Positions 61,327 through 64,000 of a stretch of DNA of 64,000 nucleotides are shown in pieces. The stretch covers positions 1 through 64,000 of the forward strand of contig VYZB01000076.1 in assembly GCA_013397455.1 (NCBI GenBank), written 5' to 3'. This DNA is from Crotophaga sulcirostris (lineage: Eukaryota > Chordata > Aves > Cuculiformes > Crotophagidae). Position 1 is the stretch's first letter. The number at the start of each line of letters is the position of its first letter. The position numbers were made by a program, and so were the translations under genes. Under the pieces are notes generated by a model. It made no database searches. It was not told the DNA's origin and worked only from the letters and a program-made list of their open reading frames with translations.

Positions 61327-61922
61327 ATCATAGAATCACAGAATCATAGAATGGTTTGGGTTGGAAAGGACCTTAAAGATCATCCAGTTCCAAATTCCCT
61401 GCCATGGACAGGGACACCTCCCACTGGGTTGTTCAAAATTCCATCCAACCTGGCCTTGAACACCTCCAGGAATAGGGCTTCCACAGCTTCTCTGGGCAAC
61501 CTGTTCCAGCGTCCCACCATCCTCACAGCAAAAAATTTCTTCCTATCTAATCTAAATCTCCCCTCTTTCAGCTTAAAACCGCTACCCCTCATCCTATCAC
61601 TACACTCCCTGATAATAAGTCCATCCCCAGCTTTCCTGTAGGACCCTTTTAAGTACTGGAAGGCTGCTATAAGGTCTCCTGGAGCCTTGTCTTCTCAAGG
61701 CTAAACAAGCCCAACTCTCTCAGCCTATTCTTGTATGGGAGGTACTCCAGCCCTCTGATCATCTTCATGGCCTCCTCTGGACTCGCTCCAACTCGATCCA
61801 TGTCTTTCCTGTGCTGAGGACTCCAGTACTGAATGCAATGCTCTAGGTGAGGTCTCACAAGAGCGGAGTAGAGAAGGAGAATCACCTCAGTCAACCTGCT
61901 GGTCACCCTTCATTTGATGCAG
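61327..61922 (-). mobile_element. CR1 retrotransposon 3' fragment, about 600 bp
   Basis: The 3' end at 61327 has three clear tail octamers on the plus strand (ATCATAGA, ATCACAGA, ATCATAGA). These are followed by ATGGTTTGGGTTGGAAAGGA and CCTTAAAGATCATCCAG, then CTGCCATGGACAGGGACACC, the typical wording of an avian CR1 tail. The element is truncated at about 61922, in the part that follows the reverse transcriptase core. It is the least degraded copy in the window, so probably the youngest. Confidence 0.96.
61380..61906 (-). pseudogene. CR1 ORF2 C-terminal remnant
   Basis: Block 61906-61667 reads EVILLLYSALVRPHLEHCIQ, then YWSPQHRKDMDRV and MIRGLEYLPYKNRLRELGLF. Block 61592-61380, in another frame, reads KLKEGRFRLDRKKFFAVRMV and GRWNRLPREAVEALFLEVFK. 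Together they cover the ORF2 region downstream of the reverse transcriptase. The two blocks lie in different frames, so at least one frameshift separates them. The plus-strand frame at 61351-61641 is the shadow. Confidence 0.93.
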
Positions 61923-64000
61923 ATGATTAAGAGATAGTGACAACACACTCTTTAATGATCATGTAGTACAAATATCAAGTAAACAGAAGACTGTTTAGAA
62001 ATGCCATGTTTCAAATGGCAAAAGTAGACATATTAATATTCTGTATACATGAATAATTTAAGTTTTTTTAAAATACTAGTATTATATTATTTCAAGTTCA
62101 AGTACTTGAAAGCTAAGAAAGGCCATAGCTAGAACTGCTACCAAAGATAATATTTCACACATATCTTTTCCCTATTTTTGTATTACAATCACCTTAGAGT
62201 TATTCGATGATCACATCATATTTTTTTCTAAAATGTCTTGTCTAGTACAGTGCACAACGGAGAACGCCTGAGAAATTCAGATCTGTGCAATGAAAACAGT
62301 TGTTTTTGTGGGATTTATGCCTTGTTTGCTTTTAGATGTTGGACTGTCTGTAGGAAATTTTGATGATGCCTCTTTTTTGGCATAAATATTTTTATTAATT
62401 CAATATTTAACTATGCTAATTTGTATGAACAAAAACCCAAGCAAACATAGACAATTCCATTCCTGCACACACTCACTCCTGTTTTCCTCTGTCAAGTATA
62501 TAGATGCATATGCTGATGCCTATCTCCTACGCCTCTACTTGAATCAGATAAACTCTTGCACAAATTCCTTTTCCAGTCTTATGCCAAAATCTTACATTCC
62601 ACAAAAAAAAAATACATTCTCTCAGTTTTCCCTGGCCATGTCACCAGCAGACAGGGTCCTACTTGCTTCTTCAAAATGGATCTCTTGAAGGAGATTATTT
62701 TGTCCAGAACTGGGGGCCATAGAATAAGAGATGCTGTCTATTTGACTTTCTAGCAACGGTCAGCCCAACACTTTCGTCAACAGTGTTAAGAAACTTTGGG
62801 AATCAATTTAAATAAGAATTTCTTCTAGCTAAAGGGAAGACTGCAGACAGATAATAAGTCTTGTACATGTAACCATAACTCACCCTCAAACAAGATAATG
62901 GGATCAACATTCTTATAGGAATCATGATGGTACTAGCTGCTCACTACTGTATTAGCTGTAACCATAAATGTTAGATTCCAGGTGATAACTAGGAAGCTAA
63001 GTAGGAAGTTAAAATCAAGGTAGGGTTTCCCAGGTAGCGTCCTTGTGATTATTCATGTCACAGCAGTTCTTTTTCGTTATAGGAGGCAGTTGACAATTTC
63101 ATTTATTTTCACCATAAGCAAGCACTCTTCCACTGCTGCAGGTGACTCAACTGCAAAATAACCTAATATACTGGTAGCTACCTTGTTTTGCATCTTCGTA
63201 GCAAAGTTGTTCATTCCACAGTGGATTGGATCCAGGACCCTCTCCTTCCCTTTGTTTTTAGTAGTACATTTCTAAACTACTTTTATTAACATTCAAACCT
63301 TCATACCTTGAAATGGTGTTGAGCCACATGGCTAAAGTTATTAAACTGAAATGATGAATACATTTTTGGAAGAATGCATACACTCTGGAAGACTTCCTGT
63401 GTCATTCCTTCCCATGCATACCTGCATGGACAACCTAAGCTGAATTTTTCTTGCAACCACAGAAGTCCTTGCAGCTTTGTAAAAGTGTTTATCAATGACA
63501 CTAGATCAAAGTCAAAGCAAGGATCATGAACCACCAACTTGCTCTGTAGCCAATTTGCATTTTTGCTTCCTTTTTCATTTGTCTCCCTTCTTTTCCTTCC
63601 CAGCCTCCAGGCACTGGGGGGAATCATGTGCTGCCTTCTCTATGCATACACACCAAAAAATACATAAACGCATTAACTGTCTTGCAACTTCCCACTCCTT
63701 TCTGCAGTTTCAGTGTACTGTATAAAATATTCCATGACAAGTCTAATTGTTTTACTTTTCTCAACAAAGGCATTTTATTGTCTGTCCTGTATTTCTTTAC
63801 CAAGAAACAGTAATAAAAGTCTAATAAAAGTCTAGAGAAATGGAAACAAACAGATGATTTGGATATTAAAACCCCACTAAGAAGTCGAACGGCCAAAGAC
63901 TATTAATAGCTAAAACACTGAAGATTTTGCTGAGGGCATAGGTAAATTTTCAGATTTCCCAAGAGAAACCACTGTTCTACTTTTAACTAAAATAGCAGGA
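61923..64000. other. Unique AT-rich sequence, no gene seen
   Basis: A 108-codon minus-strand frame (63627-63301) and shorter frames on both strands have no recognisable motif. An exact 11-bp tandem duplication (TAATAAAAGTC twice) is at 63811-63832. Confidence 0.55.

Noticed and set aside
61351..61641. 96-codon plus-strand open frame
   Set aside because: Shadow of the CR1 ORF2 C-terminus on the minus strand.
1..64000. CRISPR arrays, operons, tRNA, rRNA or endogenous retroviral LTRs
   Set aside because: No regularly spaced repeats, and no recognisable tRNA or rRNA consensus. I saw no paired or solo LTR boundaries. The genome context is vertebrate.

Overview
This window looks like non-coding DNA from a bird, most likely from the Neoaves side of the tree. 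The evidence is four CR1 retrotransposon copies with avian-type 3' ends (degenerate 8-bp tail repeats and the conserved C-terminus of the CR1 ORF2 protein). The avian and probable neoavian placement is inferred from resemblance to remembered CR1 families; no database was searched. The sequence is AT-rich, has no CpG island, and contains one 80-base assembly gap. I found no complete protein-coding gene and no recognisable tRNA, rRNA or other structural RNA gene. It is probably a gene desert or the inside of very large introns.

Layout. Positions 1-292 hold the 3' end of a mariner-type DNA transposon, including the last ~70 codons of its transposase. A compound purine microsatellite lies at 2055-2303, a GC-rich patch at 4426-4612 and an AT/CA dinucleotide tract at 5313-5456. 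A 2-kb 5'-truncated CR1 on the minus strand (8571-10588) carries a dead reverse transcriptase. An old, internally deleted CR1 on the plus strand occupies 21441-22304. Two younger-looking minus-strand CR1 tails lie at 44101-44480 and 61327-61922. The remainder is unique AT-rich sequence with scattered microsatellites.

Within the unique sequence I single out several things by eye. There are four blocks with the look of conserved regulatory DNA (17597-17880, 50641-51000, 54794-55150, 56281-56600). There are small exon-like segments with strong splice signals; the best is 32232-32346 on the minus strand, with others at 3758-3838, 18225-18281, 36037-36072 and 55082-55108 on the plus strand. There is one unusually long open frame (37357-37989). 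There are several perfect or near-perfect palindromes (21245-21268, 29683-29730, 43411-43438). None of these is proven functional; each needs alignment or transcript data.

No operon-like or cooperating gene set is present. I did not find a convincing new biological system. The most testable leads are the exon-like segment at 32232-32346, the long open frame near 37.4-38.0 kb, and the regulatory-looking block at 54.8-55.2 kb with its 27-nt microexon candidate.
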